Shown: positions 43,017-52,559 of the stretch, piece by piece
How positions within the stretch are numbered: position 1 is the first letter of the stretch
Layout: every line of letters begins with the position of its first letter
Assembly: GCF_900103835.1 (NCBI RefSeq)
Contig: NZ_FNID01000013.1
Coordinates: 1 to 64,000, forward strand
Source of the DNA: Acetanaerobacterium elongatum
GTDB lineage: Bacteria; Bacillota; Clostridia; Oscillospirales; Ruminococcaceae
Length of the DNA: 64,000 nucleotides
Reading direction: 5' to 3'
The notes under the pieces: model-generated
Database searches by the model: none
Told to the model about the DNA's origin: nothing
Seen by the model: only the letters and a program-made list of their open reading frames with translations
Made by a program: the position numbers and the translations under genes

Positions 43017-43859
43017 TCAGGGAATATAATTGTCTTCAAGCTTAAACTTATCTTCGCCAAAGAATTTTGCTACAAGTTCTTTGAGGCTGTCCTTGTCATC
43101 AACATCAATATTCTTGTCTACAACAAGGATTTCAACCCTTCTGTTCTGCTTACGACCTTCAGGGGTATTATTATCGGCAATAGGCCGATATTTGCCATAC
43201 CCAAGCGAGCTAAGCAGCTCAGACTGAATTTTGCAGTTCTTCTCTAAATATTTCAGTACCTCATTTGCTCTGTCAGAGGATAATTGACGGTCATCTACGT
43301 GATAGTTTTCATTCTCCGGTATGGCTGCCGTATGGCCTTCGATACGAATGGTTCCGATCGACGCCTCTGCGTTTTTAATCCCTTCGCCGATATTATCCAA
43401 AACCACTTTGCCTTCGTTACGAAGCACGGCACTATCCGCATTAAAAAATACATTATCGGTGAAACGGATAAAGACATAATGCTTGCCCTTTTGAACATCT
43501 ATACTCTCTTTTATTTCTCCCTCTGTTTGTGTATCAACATAGTTCTTTAACATATCATACAGCGTCTCAAGGTTTATTGGTTCTTGAGAAGCATTAGCTA
43601 TATCACTATCGCCGATACCTGAACCGGTGTTGCCAACCTTACCGGTGGCATCTTTCTTCAGATCAGGCGTTACTACAAGCTGCTCGGTATTAATACCGAT
43701 GTTAGACAACGCCGAGGCCAGAAAAGTAAACTTATCGGCATCAACAGTCGACATGGAATAAAGCATAACGAAAAATGTCAAAAGCAAAGTAACCATATCT
43801 GCATATGTATTTAGCCATTCATTGCTTATACCTTCATCCTCGTGTTTTTTTCTAGCCAC
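43017..43859 (-). CDS. motB: flagellar motor stator protein MotB
   Basis: A 280-residue stator subunit. One membrane helix (about 20-40) carries the proton- or ion-conducting Asp21 (NTYADMVTLLLTFF). A periplasmic OmpA-like domain (about 130-265) binds peptidoglycan, with the motifs IRIEGHTA and SSDRANEVLKYL. Encoded after motA in the same operon. Confidence 0.95.
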   Translation of the reverse strand: MARKKHEDEGISNEWLNTYADMVTLLLTFFVMLYSMSTVDADKFTFLASALSNIGINTEQLVVTPDLKKDATGKVGNTGSGIGDSDIANASQEPINLETLYDMLKNYVDTQTEGEIKESIDVQKGKHYVFIRFTDNVFFNADSAVLRNEGKVVLDNIGEGIKNAEASIGTIRIEGHTAAIPENENYHVDDRQLSSDRANEVLKYLEKNCKIQSELLSSLGYGKYRPIADNNTPEGRKQNRRVEILVVDKNIDVDDKDSLKELVAKFFGEDKFKLEDNYIP

Positions 43860-43919
43860 ACACTCACCCCTAAAGACCTATCATAAAACCGCAACATCAA
43901 TACTGTTTTAAGTTTATTA

Positions 43920-44795
43920 TCACTTTTTAGGTCCTTTACTAGCCTTCTTATCTTTTTCTGCGCCCGTCTCATCTTCGCCTTTAGAAGATGCATTCTTCTT
44001 TGCGATAGAGCTTGGTAACAGCCTATATAATTTTTCAGCAATAAAGCGAGGGTTCTCGCCTGCCTGTATAGCCTGAACTCCCTCACAGATAATTAGTTTG
44101 CACAGGTATTCTTCCTCATGGCGTACCTTCAGCTTTGCGGAGATAGGAATGAAAAGAATATTACATAGCATCGAACCGTAAAAAGTAGTAATTAAGGCAA
44201 CAGACATTCCATTACCAAGCTGCGTTGCATCATCCATCTTCTTAAGCATTAGTATAAGACCGATTAGAGTTCCTATCATACCAAATGCCGGAGCAAATGT
44301 TGCGCCCTTTTCATAAAACGCTCTGTCCTGCCCATGCCGCTCGTCAAGAAAGTCCAGTTCCTCTTCTAGCAAGGATTTAACCTTCTCGGGATCAATTGCG
44401 TCAACAATCATCATAATGCCGTTGCGCAGATAATCGTCATCTTTTTCGTTAAGCTCATCCTCTAACGCCAGCAAGCCTTTACTTCTTGCTGCCTTTGCAA
44501 GCTCCACAATACGGGTAATCTGCTCATTGGGATTATACTTTCTGGGGAAAAAGATTATCTTCAAATGCGGTAGAATCTTTTTAAAAGCTTTCACCGGGAA
44601 CGAGATCATCAAAGTTGCAATGGTACCACCAATGGTAATAGCCATACTGGGATAATCGACAAACGTAAAAACGCTTCCAAATTTAAACATTTCCGCAAAT
44701 ACAACCGGATCACCGTTTTTGGGCATATTGAAAACCATCCCAAATATTACAAGAACAAATGCAAGTATAAAACCAATGAGTGACATTAAATCCAT
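43920..44795 (-). CDS. motA: flagellar motor stator protein MotA
   Basis: A 291-residue protein with four membrane helices. The cytoplasmic loop contains the charged residues that touch FliG, and the helix 3-4 region reads GATFAPAFGMIGTLIGLILML. It ends in a Lys/Glu/Ala-rich tail of about 30 residues, which is long for MotA. It pairs with MotB. Confidence 0.95.
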   Translation of the reverse strand: MDLMSLIGFILAFVLVIFGMVFNMPKNGDPVVFAEMFKFGSVFTFVDYPSMAITIGGTIATLMISFPVKAFKKILPHLKIIFFPRKYNPNEQITRIVELAKAARSKGLLALEDELNEKDDDYLRNGIMMIVDAIDPEKVKSLLEEELDFLDERHGQDRAFYEKGATFAPAFGMIGTLIGLILMLKKMDDATQLGNGMSVALITTFYGSMLCNILFIPISAKLKVRHEEEYLCKLIICEGVQAIQAGENPRFIAEKLYRLLPSSIAKKNASSKGEDETGAEKDKKASKGPKK

Positions 44796-44841
44796 AAGAG
44801 TTTACACCCTTCTTCATAATTACTATATAAAAGCAATATCT

Positions 44842-45042
44842 TTAACCGAGCTTACCATATATCTTTCTCTTATAGGCAATAATCCGCTCTAGAATCTCGT
44901 TGGCGGACTCACTGACAATAAGTATTTTTCCGTTTAACAGCTTGATGGTCGTATCCGGTGCTTCTTCAATAGACTCTATCAAATCACAGTTGAGAATAAA
45001 TTCTTTATCCTCTTTTTTTGCAAGCCTTGTTACCTTTATCAC
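44842..45042 (-). CDS. flbD: FlbD/SwrD-family small flagellar protein
   Basis: A 66-residue protein (B. subtilis YlzI/SwrD type) with IKVTRLAKKEDKEFILNCDL and the IESIEEAPDTTIKLLNGKI core. The start is a GTG at 45042, with AAGGAGGG about 6 nt upstream; the longer frame to 45123 would read through a hairpin region without a ribosome binding site. Placed between flgE and motA as in other clostridia. SwrD increases motor torque in B. subtilis. Confidence 0.88.
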   Translation of the reverse strand: MIKVTRLAKKEDKEFILNCDLIESIEEAPDTTIKLLNGKILIVSESANEILERIIAYKRKIYGKLG

Positions 45043-45119
45043 GGCGCACCCTCCTTTGTCGGACAATCTATTTATTTCTATACAGGCATGTACAAAGCAG
45101 AAAAATAGGAACCTGATTT

Positions 45120-45148
45120 GCATAAGGGGCTATAAAAGCCCCTTATGC
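45120..45148. other. intercistronic hairpin between flgE and flbD
   Basis: A perfect 12-bp inverted repeat, GCATAAGGGGCT/AGCCCCTTATGC (45120-45131 with 45137-45148), lies within a region of about 118 nt between the two genes. No T-run follows on either strand, so a terminator is unlikely; RNA processing or transcript stabilisation after flgE is plausible. Confidence 0.6.
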
Positions 45149-45160
45149 CTCAGGTATAGA

Positions 45161-46459
45161 TTAACGTTTCAGGTTAACCAGTTCTTCAAGCATACTATCG
45201 GTTACCGTAATAATTCTGGAGCAAGCCTGGAAGCCTCTCTGCGTTGTAATCATATCGGTAAACTGCGCGGAAAGGTCTACGTTAGACATTTCGAGCATAC
45301 CGGACTTTAACGGACCGGAACCGGAGGTGCCTGCAACACATAAGGAAGGATCACCGGAGTTTGCGCTCTGTGCAAAATAGGAGTTGCCCTCCTGCGTTAA
45401 GCCCTCCGGGTTATTGAAAACAGCCAAATCGATACGGCCAAGTGTTAGCTGACCGTGCACTGCATGGTTACCGGTAATGATGCCGTCGCTGCCGATTGCA
45501 AGGCTGGAAAGGTCTTTTACAGACTGTAAAGCAAAACTGCGGCCTTGCTCCGTTTTAAACGCTCCCAATATATCCTTCATCTGTTGACCGTCTAGCGGAA
45601 TTGAGTTGCCACCAGCATCGGTCGGGAAAGTAAGCCCACTTAGTGTAAACCCGCCACCAGGAATGGCAGAAGTAGCTAATACCTTGCCGTTTTTATCTGT
45701 AATAGCTCCCACATTGGTAGCATCTGGCGCGCCGCCGACTGTACCGGTAGCCAGTGTCAGCAGTTTGTCAAGATCGGCCTGAGTATAATTGGCAGAAGGA
45801 TCCAGCGTAATATTTAACTCGGTACCGTCAAGAACAGCCTTGCTGCCGCCGCCTGCAGTGCCTGTAATAAAGTTTACAACCATATTACCTAATGTACCTG
45901 GTCCCTTTGCCTTCAGTGTTACGGTCTGAGAAACGCCTAAAACCGAAACAGTCTTGGTATGAAAAGCCTGATTATCGGTAATGGGAGGTACCACAATCTG
46001 AATCTTACCGCTGGCCGGTGCCGCGGTTTTAGCACCCGAGCCGCTCACACCAAGTACAAAATTACCCTGTGAATCAATAACATTTCCGTTATTGTCGATG
46101 GTGAGCATACCGGCTCTGGTATAGTATATATTGCCTGACGCATCCATTACCTGCAGGTAGCCCTGCCCCGCAATTGCCACGTCGGTGGAAACGTCGGTTG
46201 GCTGGAAGCCGGATTGGGATTGATTGATATCAATAGACGCAACCTGTGCACCATAACCAACCTGCGTAGCATTTACACCGCCGCGGGTTTGTGTGCCACC
46301 GGAAGCACCGCTGATGGACTGGTAGTATACATCGCGGAAGGTTGTTCGGGATGCCTTGTAGCCGTAGGTATTTACGTTGGCAATATTATTGCCGATAACG
46401 TCAAGGCGCGTCTGGTGTGCCCTTAAACCGGCAACACCGGAATACATGGCTCTAACCAT
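45161..46459 (-). CDS. flgE: flagellar hook protein FlgE
   Basis: A 432-residue axial protein. The N-terminal motif RLDVIGNNIANVNTYGYKAS and the C-terminal SNVDLSAQFTDMITTQRGFQ are the hook/rod signatures. The middle (about 140-340) is the variable surface domain. It starts 76 nt downstream of the TIGR02530-like gene across a short hairpin (about 46488-46513). Confidence 0.95.
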   Translation of the reverse strand: MVRAMYSGVAGLRAHQTRLDVIGNNIANVNTYGYKASRTTFRDVYYQSISGASGGTQTRGGVNATQVGYGAQVASIDINQSQSGFQPTDVSTDVAIAGQGYLQVMDASGNIYYTRAGMLTIDNNGNVIDSQGNFVLGVSGSGAKTAAPASGKIQIVVPPITDNQAFHTKTVSVLGVSQTVTLKAKGPGTLGNMVVNFITGTAGGGSKAVLDGTELNITLDPSANYTQADLDKLLTLATGTVGGAPDATNVGAITDKNGKVLATSAIPGGGFTLSGLTFPTDAGGNSIPLDGQQMKDILGAFKTEQGRSFALQSVKDLSSLAIGSDGIITGNHAVHGQLTLGRIDLAVFNNPEGLTQEGNSYFAQSANSGDPSLCVAGTSGSGPLKSGMLEMSNVDLSAQFTDMITTQRGFQACSRIITVTDSMLEELVNLKR

Positions 46460-46535
46460 TAAAATACTCCTTTTCTTAAGAACCGTCAGTTTCTTCAGTC
46501 AGTCAGAAACTGAAATAGCCCCCTGAAAGGTCCAG

Positions 46536-46934
46536 CTATACTATTACGGTTCCGTCAATATTTGTGAATACATTTCCGCTTAGGTCGTCTCCGTTGACTG
46601 TAGTAACCACCGTACCGTTTTTTATACTGACAATAAACGCCGTTTTATCAATCAGAATAAGCGTATCGTCCAGTCCCTTTTCACCGGCCAGCCGCATACC
46701 TTGGGTTAAACGTTCCATCTTATCGGCACTGATATCAATATTCCGGTCGGAAATACGATTCTGCGCGTGCTTGGAGAAGTTAACACCGAATTCCTGCTGC
46801 TGCCTTTTTAACACCTCGGCAAAGGATTCTGTTCCCTGCTGCGGTTGTATGGCAGATTTTCCTGCCGTGGAGGAAGGGGTAACAATACCTGTGGTTATGG
46901 TAACGGGAAACCTATTGATAAAAGTATCTGCCAT
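46536..46934 (-). CDS. flagellar operon protein, TIGR02530-like
   Basis: A 132-residue protein of the small family found between flgD and flgE in clostridial and other Firmicute flagellar operons. The region FSKHAQNRISDRNIDISADKMERL, near residue 55, is the conserved part. The Ser/Thr/Gln-rich N-terminus looks disordered. Function unknown; presence only in flagellar loci suggests a hook-assembly role. Confidence 0.85.
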   Translation of the reverse strand: MADTFINRFPVTITTGIVTPSSTAGKSAIQPQQGTESFAEVLKRQQQEFGVNFSKHAQNRISDRNIDISADKMERLTQGMRLAGEKGLDDTLILIDKTAFIVSIKNGTVVTTVNGDDLSGNVFTNIDGTVIV

Positions 46935-47008
46935 AGGATCTTCCCTCCATGGATAAACCGAAAGCCTTCCTGTTGCTTACGATTCGCTGGTGATTGGATT
47001 AAATAGTA

Positions 47009-47494
47009 TCACTTGGATTCACTGCCTGATGATGAGTTTGAAGAGGTGGCCGGTACAATCTCCATCAGGTTTTCCGGTTTGAAGGTCTTATTGTCTACAA
47101 TAAACTCAAAACTGTCATCAGTAAACTTAATTCCCTCCACCACACCGGTGGTTTTTACAAGCTGCCCGTTTGAATCAAGCGTAGCCGCAATAACCGTTTT
47201 GCCCATCAGCGAAGATGCAAAGGTGGAATTCGCCATCGACAACACCTTCTGCTGAATCTGAAGGGCGGTAAACTGTGCCATCTGCCCCATAAACTCGGTG
47301 TTATCGGTTGGGTTATTGAAATCCTGATTGGAAAGCTGGGCAGCTATCAGTTTAAAAAAGTCCTGAATGTCCATATCACCGTTGTTTTTATCGGTAACGG
47401 TATATGGGTGGCCATCCTCGGTATAATATGTTTTCTTGGTGCCTGTAGCTCTGCTGGACTGTGAACCATAACCTGAAACAGCACCGATAGCCAT
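47009..47494 (-). CDS. flgD: flagellar hook assembly scaffold FlgD
   Basis: A 161-residue hook-cap protein. The N-terminal export and cap region has DIQDFFKLIAAQLSNQDFNN; the short C-terminal part includes MGKTVIAATLDSNGQ. It lacks the large C-terminal Ig-like domains of proteobacterial FlgD, as usual for Firmicutes. Positioned between fliK and the TIGR02530-like gene. Confidence 0.92.
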   Translation of the reverse strand: MAIGAVSGYGSQSSRATGTKKTYYTEDGHPYTVTDKNNGDMDIQDFFKLIAAQLSNQDFNNPTDNTEFMGQMAQFTALQIQQKVLSMANSTFASSLMGKTVIAATLDSNGQLVKTTGVVEGIKFTDDSFEFIVDNKTFKPENLMEIVPATSSNSSSGSESK

Positions 47495-47509
47495 TGTATC
47501 ACCTCCTGA

Positions 47510-48763
47510 TTACACATAACAATTTAACATTGCCTGCTGTACATAACGTGCGCCGATTATGCCGCCCGCAAGGGTTGTGTCATCGCTCGAAATTTCTTGT
47601 ATGGGGCGTGCCAACACAATTCTGCGTGTTTCATACGGCTGGTTTTCCCTGTCGGAACCGGACATGAAGTAGTTGCCCGAAGACGCCAAATTATTAAAGG
47701 ACTGGTTCTCAACCGTGCAGCTTTCCATCTGAACATTACTGTCCTTTAAGCTGGCACGCAGCTCGGGAATCTGGCTTTCAATGAGCTTGGCGGTTTGCTG
47801 GTTACCGGTAACAATGTTCATGGTAAGCTTACCGTCGTTCATTACCATCTTCACCGTCAACTCGCCGAGCGATTCCGGTTTCAGCTTCATGGTAAACTCC
47901 ATTTTGCCGTTTGAATAAGCATTCAAAATGCCGGTAGCTACCTGCTCTGACGGGCTTGTCTGCGGAGCCATTGGGACAGTAGTTACGGCAGTCGCTTCAG
48001 CTTTTAACGTAACCCCTAAGTTATGGAGCTTATCGTTAAATGATGAAAGTTGCTGGGTAAGCTGCTGTACCGTATCCTTATCGCTCTTTTCGGTTGCCGG
48101 CTTATCGGTTGCCATTGGTGCGGACTCGGTTGCCTGTGAAGCAGGCTGATTTGACGTTTGAGTATCGGTTTGGTTTTGGAACGAACCACTGGGTGTAAAG
48201 CTCGCGCTGGATTGAGTTGCAGTGCTTTGAACAACCTCAGGATTGCCTTGCTGCGGCAGGTACTCAGAGATTATGTTTTGCCGTGGTTGCGTTGAAACCG
48301 GTTGCGCTTGAGGCATATCAGCGGCAGTTTGTACAACCTGAGCAGTTACGGCTGAAACATCCTGTACCGTATTTACAGCTTGTACTACTGAATCCTGCGG
48401 CTGACTTATCAGTAATACTTCCGGTACCGCTATCTGGGTTTGAGAATCAACAACATTCAGTACCTGAGGGACCATGGCAGCTTGAAGAGTTTGAGCGGTA
48501 AGGACTGATGTAGCTGCTTCGACTTTCTCGTTCTTATCTTCCGATTCTGCTTTATCGGCTTCAACATCCTCTGATTGGCTTGAAGAAGTAGCTGCTTTAG
48601 GAGTTGCCTTATTAACCTCTTTGTTCATGCTATTGAGCTGTTTCTGCAGTTCGGAACTGAAGGAAAAGGTGCTTTGAACGTTCGGCTGCGAAGCGGCTGT
48701 CGGTTTTCCATAATTGGAACCTGAAACCTGAAGCACCATATCTGTTAACATAGCGACATTCAT
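47510..48763 (-). CDS. fliK: flagellar hook-length control protein FliK
   Basis: A 417-residue protein. The first 300 residues are a Gln/Ser/Thr/Ala-rich, probably extended ruler region. The C-terminal Flg_hook domain (about 290-375) contains FTMKLKPESLGELTVKMVMN and the LRASLKDSNVQME segment, which contact FlhB. The ATG at 48763 follows GAAAGGAGGTGAGAAA; the frame continues upstream to 48793 without a ribosome binding site. The ruler repeats compositionally but not exactly. Confidence 0.88.
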   Translation of the reverse strand: MNVAMLTDMVLQVSGSNYGKPTAASQPNVQSTFSFSSELQKQLNSMNKEVNKATPKAATSSSQSEDVEADKAESEDKNEKVEAATSVLTAQTLQAAMVPQVLNVVDSQTQIAVPEVLLISQPQDSVVQAVNTVQDVSAVTAQVVQTAADMPQAQPVSTQPRQNIISEYLPQQGNPEVVQSTATQSSASFTPSGSFQNQTDTQTSNQPASQATESAPMATDKPATEKSDKDTVQQLTQQLSSFNDKLHNLGVTLKAEATAVTTVPMAPQTSPSEQVATGILNAYSNGKMEFTMKLKPESLGELTVKMVMNDGKLTMNIVTGNQQTAKLIESQIPELRASLKDSNVQMESCTVENQSFNNLASSGNYFMSGSDRENQPYETRRIVLARPIQEISSDDTTLAGGIIGARYVQQAMLNCYV

Positions 48764-48918
48764 TTTCTCACCTCCTTTCGTAATGATATGCATATATTAT
48801 ACCAAATAAAAAGCACGAAAAAAACAGATTTTTTGCCAAAATGACGCTTTTTACTCGATATTATATGTATTTTGTAAAAGCAAGTAAAAAAGGATTGTTT
48901 CTTTTTTGTGCATTATGA

Positions 48919-49362
48919 TCAGTTGAGCGAAACAGAATTATTTGCAATAAATTCATCTATCAACAGTTCCTGTTCCTTGCCCTCTGCCGCACGGTATTCA
49001 TCCATCTGCCGGTCTTTAAGCTTTTCAAGAGTCGTAACCTCCTGCGAAACCCTTACCACAACGGCAACCTGATCGTTCACCCTGGCTTCCATGGTTCTGA
49101 TTTGTAACTGCTGTGACTTAATCCTATCGTTTAATACATTCAGGTACGCCTTACGTCTAGCGAGATCATGCGGTGTAAGACCTGTACGTTCCTGTTCCTT
49201 CAGTTCCCCATCGCAGTAGGTGTATTCCTGATGCAGCTTTTCCAGTGCTTCGTTCAGGTTGGCCAACCGGCTGCGAAGATCTGCAAGCTTTAGCTTTTCG
49301 CCGGAGAGCATCTGGTCTTTAAAGCTAAGCATCTTTTCAAGAGAGAATTCAAACTTCTTCAT
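48919..49362 (-). CDS. fliJ: flagellar export chaperone FliJ
   Basis: A 147-residue, fully helical coiled-coil protein of FliJ type (FEFSLEKMLSFKDQMLSGEK at the start), which binds the FliI ATPase and FlhA. Encoded immediately after fliI (22-nt gap). The 125-nt gap before fliK contains an AT-rich segment with no gene seen. Confidence 0.88.
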   Translation of the reverse strand: MKKFEFSLEKMLSFKDQMLSGEKLKLADLRSRLANLNEALEKLHQEYTYCDGELKEQERTGLTPHDLARRKAYLNVLNDRIKSQQLQIRTMEARVNDQVAVVVRVSQEVTTLEKLKDRQMDEYRAAEGKEQELLIDEFIANNSVSLN

Positions 49363-49384
49363 GGCTTCTGCAAGCTCCCAAGCC

Positions 49385-50698
49385 TTAGCTTACGGCATTT
49401 TTCATCAGTTCCAGGGTTTGCTGATAGGTAAATGCATCATTGACGCCTTGCCCTAAAAATCCATTCACATTATCTATTTTAGCAATGGCTGCGTCCAATG
49501 CGGGGTTGGTACCCTGCTTATATGCACCGATTGTTATTAAATCGTAATTTGAATAGTAAACTGAAAGAATACTGCGCATCTTGTTTGCAAATTCCAGCTG
49601 ATCCTTATCAACAATTTCATTCATCAGACGACTGACACTGGCAAGGATATCAATTGCGGGATATTGGTTGCGCATTGCTATTTTTCTGGAAAGTACGATA
49701 TGCCCGTCAATAATACCACGAACGGTATCGGAAATCGGCTCGTTTACATCGTCGCCCTCGACCAAAACGGTATATATGCCAGTAATAGAACCCTTTTCAA
49801 AATTACCTGTTCGCTCCAAAAGCTTTGGCATAACCGAATATACCGAAGGGGTATAACCGCGGGAAACCGGGGGCTCACCTGTCGCAAGCCCAATCTCTCG
49901 CTGAGCCATTGCATATCTTGTTAACGAATCCATCATCAGCAGAACACTTTTGCCCTGATCCTTAAAGTACTCTGCGATGGTGGTAGCGGTAAGTGCACAT
50001 TTAAGCCGCTGCATAGCAGGCTGATCAGAGGTGGCCACCAGTAAAACCGAGCGTGCCATGCCTTCTTTGCCAAGGTCACGCTCCAGAAAATCTCGAACCT
50101 CTCTGCCTCTTTCGCCTACAAGGCTGATAACATTCACATCTGCGGTTACATTACGGGCAATCATACCCAAAAGCGTACTCTTACCCACACCGCTACCCGA
50201 GAAGATACCAAGCCGCTGCCCTTTACCGCAGGTAAGCAGACCGTCTATTGCCTTAACACCAAAGCTGAGAGGGGTATCTATTCTGGGACGGGATAACGGG
50301 TTTGAGGGGGTATTGTTTACCGAATAATAGGTATTGCCCTCTACTTCACCCTTACCGTCTATGGGGGTACCTGTTCCGTCGAGAATTCGGCCAATCAGGC
50401 TGTCGTTTACCTTTACCTTTAGCTTATCGCCTGTTGATTCCACAATGCTGCCGGGCCCGATGCCGTCTATATCATCATACGGCATCAGCAAAACCCTGCT
50501 TTCTCTGAAACCTACAACCTCAGCATTGACAATCCGGCCGCTCTCACCCGCATAAATGCGGCAAACATCGCCGATATTTGCCAAGGGGCCGGTAGACTCT
50601 ATCATTAAGCCAACGATTTTATCTACCTTACCATAAAAGGTTATTAAGCTCTTCCTTCGTACGGCACTTCTGACGCCTTCCAAAACCAAACACAACAC
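49385..50698 (-). CDS. fliI: flagellar export ATPase FliI
   Basis: A 437-residue, F1-beta-like ATPase that energises unfolding and delivery of export substrates. Walker A GSGVGKST is near residue 175, Walker B LLMMDSLTRYA near 255, and the C-terminal helical domain follows. The start is not certain: a GTG at 50698 lies very close to AAAGGG, and a TTG three codons later has better spacing. The 60-nt gap to fliH is longer than others in this operon. Confidence 0.94.
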   Translation of the reverse strand: MLCLVLEGVRSAVRRKSLITFYGKVDKIVGLMIESTGPLANIGDVCRIYAGESGRIVNAEVVGFRESRVLLMPYDDIDGIGPGSIVESTGDKLKVKVNDSLIGRILDGTGTPIDGKGEVEGNTYYSVNNTPSNPLSRPRIDTPLSFGVKAIDGLLTCGKGQRLGIFSGSGVGKSTLLGMIARNVTADVNVISLVGERGREVRDFLERDLGKEGMARSVLLVATSDQPAMQRLKCALTATTIAEYFKDQGKSVLLMMDSLTRYAMAQREIGLATGEPPVSRGYTPSVYSVMPKLLERTGNFEKGSITGIYTVLVEGDDVNEPISDTVRGIIDGHIVLSRKIAMRNQYPAIDILASVSRLMNEIVDKDQLEFANKMRSILSVYYSNYDLITIGAYKQGTNPALDAAIAKIDNVNGFLGQGVNDAFTYQQTLELMKNAVS

Positions 50699-50758
50699 AC
50701 CCTTTAATAATCAGTAGAACTGGAGAACTATCTTTTTGTTTGGCCTTGTGATTACCGA

Positions 50759-51562
50759 TTAACCATTCTTGTTCATTAAGATTTGCTTTAGGCTGCTGAT
50801 CTGCGTTTGAAGGCTTGCATCGGCGATACCGCTTGGGGTTTCGACAATGCATAAGCCAGATGAAGCATCTTTAATAGTCTCAACCTCAATACTGCCGGAG
50901 ACATCCAAAAGCTCCGCAATCATCTTTTTGTTAGTTATACAACTGGTTTGCGCATCGGTTTGTGAAACGGTTATCTTAACCCAGTCGGTATTTTTATAAT
51001 TAGACAGCGCCCTTTTTACCATGCCTACCAGCGCCTTATCGTCTTCCGCCAGCTCTTTGCCAATTATCTTGGATACGATATCAATAACAAGCAGCCGCAG
51101 ATCGTTTTCGGTTTCGTCTACAATCTCACGCTGCTTATCATCAATGCGGTCAAGCAAAGCGGCAAGCTCATCAAGCTTATATTGAAGCTGGTTGGCTATC
51201 TCAGTTCTTCCCTGCTCCAAACCGCTTTGGTAGGCCTCATCCTTCAATTTCTGTGCCTGAATCTTAGCCTGTGAAAGCATCTCCTCCTCAAGCTTTGAAG
51301 CCTTACGAAGAGATTCGGCAACAATCATTTGTGCTTCGGCATGGGCATTGTCAAGAATCTGTTGGCGAATCGTTGCCATTTCCAACGCTGCCGGCTCATC
51401 TACCGATGCAGGTGCTTCTCTGCCCGCCGAAGAAAACTCCTCAACCGGCTCAAGATCGGGCCTGTGCAGCGAAGCCGCAGCTTGTGTGGCAAACGCACTA
51501 ATGAATACATTATCCTTTAAGCTTGTATTGAACGCCTTCACGATCTTAGGCAATGATATCAT
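50759..51562 (-). CDS. fliH: flagellar export regulator FliH
   Basis: About 267 residues: an N-terminal variable part, a helical middle with long heptads (LEEEMLSQAKIQAQKLKDEA) and a C-terminal V-type ATPase E-subunit-like domain. It inhibits and docks FliI. The ATG at 51562 (MISLPKIVKAF) follows AAGGGTGGAAAGG and overlaps the fliG end by 17 nt. Confidence 0.88.
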   Translation of the reverse strand: MISLPKIVKAFNTSLKDNVFISAFATQAAASLHRPDLEPVEEFSSAGREAPASVDEPAALEMATIRQQILDNAHAEAQMIVAESLRKASKLEEEMLSQAKIQAQKLKDEAYQSGLEQGRTEIANQLQYKLDELAALLDRIDDKQREIVDETENDLRLLVIDIVSKIIGKELAEDDKALVGMVKRALSNYKNTDWVKITVSQTDAQTSCITNKKMIAELLDVSGSIEVETIKDASSGLCIVETPSGIADASLQTQISSLKQILMNKNG

Positions 51563-52559
51563 CCTTTCCACCCTTGGAAATGACGAGTTCACCATCCTCT
51601 TCAAGCTTTCTGATAATCGCTACTATGCGCTGCTGCGCCTCATCCACATCGCGAATTCTAACATTATGCAGGTATTCCATATCTGACCGGATGGTCTCGC
51701 CCATTCTCTGAGACATATTTGCAAAGAATGCCTCGGCCACCTCGGGGTTTGCGCCCTTGAGTGCAATAACGATATCCTTGGAATCCACCTCTCGGATAAA
51801 ACGCTGAATAGACATATTATCGAGTGTGGTAATATCTTCAAATACAAACATGCGCTTACGAATATCGTCGGCAAGCTTCGGGTCTCTGCGGGTTAATTCA
51901 TCAAAGATATATTTCTCGGTTCCTCTGTCTACCTGATTCATAATATCAGCAATGTAGTTAACACCGCCGATCTCGGTATAATCAATAGACACAACTGAAT
52001 CAAACTTTCTTTCAAGCACCCGTTCAACGTTTTTGATAATTTCCGGTGAAGTTCTATCCATTTTGGCAATACGTTCAACCACGTCAATGCGTTTTTCCTT
52101 AGGCAGCTCGGAGATAACAGTAGACGCCTGATCAGGACGTGCATAGGACAGTATAAGTGCAATCGTCTGCGGATGCTCGTTTTGGATAATTGCCATAAGG
52201 TTTTTAGAATCTGCCTTGCGTACAAACTCAAACGCCTTTGTGCGAAGCGAACGAGTTACACGATCCAACAGATTGGCAGCCGTTTGGTTGCCAAAAGCCT
52301 TTTCAAGAACATTCTTTGCGTAGTCCAGCCCGCCTTCGGTAATGACCTTCTGGGTTAGACACAGGCCGTAAAAATCGCTGAGAATCTGCTCAAGGTCTTC
52401 AGCCTCTAGACGGTAAAGTCTGGCTATCTCGTAAGTGAGCTCCTCGACCTCATCCTCACGCATGTATTTATATACCTGGGAAGCATTCTCCGCCCCCATA
52501 GCAATGATAACGGCCGCAGCTTTTTGTTTGGGAGAAATTCTGCTTTTAGTAGTGGCCAT
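51546..52559 (-). CDS. fliG: flagellar motor switch protein FliG
   Basis: About 337 residues. It is the rotor protein that interacts with MotA. The N-terminal domain binds FliF. The C-terminal domain has the torque helix with charged residues (LDNMSIQRFIREVDSKDIVIAL) and EHPQTIALILSYARPDQAST in the middle domain. Four consecutive ATG codons overlap the fliF stop; the last (52559), 9 nt from GGGAG, is taken as start. Confidence 0.96.
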   Translation of the reverse strand: MATTKSRISPKQKAAAVIIAMGAENASQVYKYMREDEVEELTYEIARLYRLEAEDLEQILSDFYGLCLTQKVITEGGLDYAKNVLEKAFGNQTAANLLDRVTRSLRTKAFEFVRKADSKNLMAIIQNEHPQTIALILSYARPDQASTVISELPKEKRIDVVERIAKMDRTSPEIIKNVERVLERKFDSVVSIDYTEIGGVNYIADIMNQVDRGTEKYIFDELTRRDPKLADDIRKRMFVFEDITTLDNMSIQRFIREVDSKDIVIALKGANPEVAEAFFANMSQRMGETIRSDMEYLHNVRIRDVDEAQQRIVAIIRKLEEDGELVISKGGKDDIIA

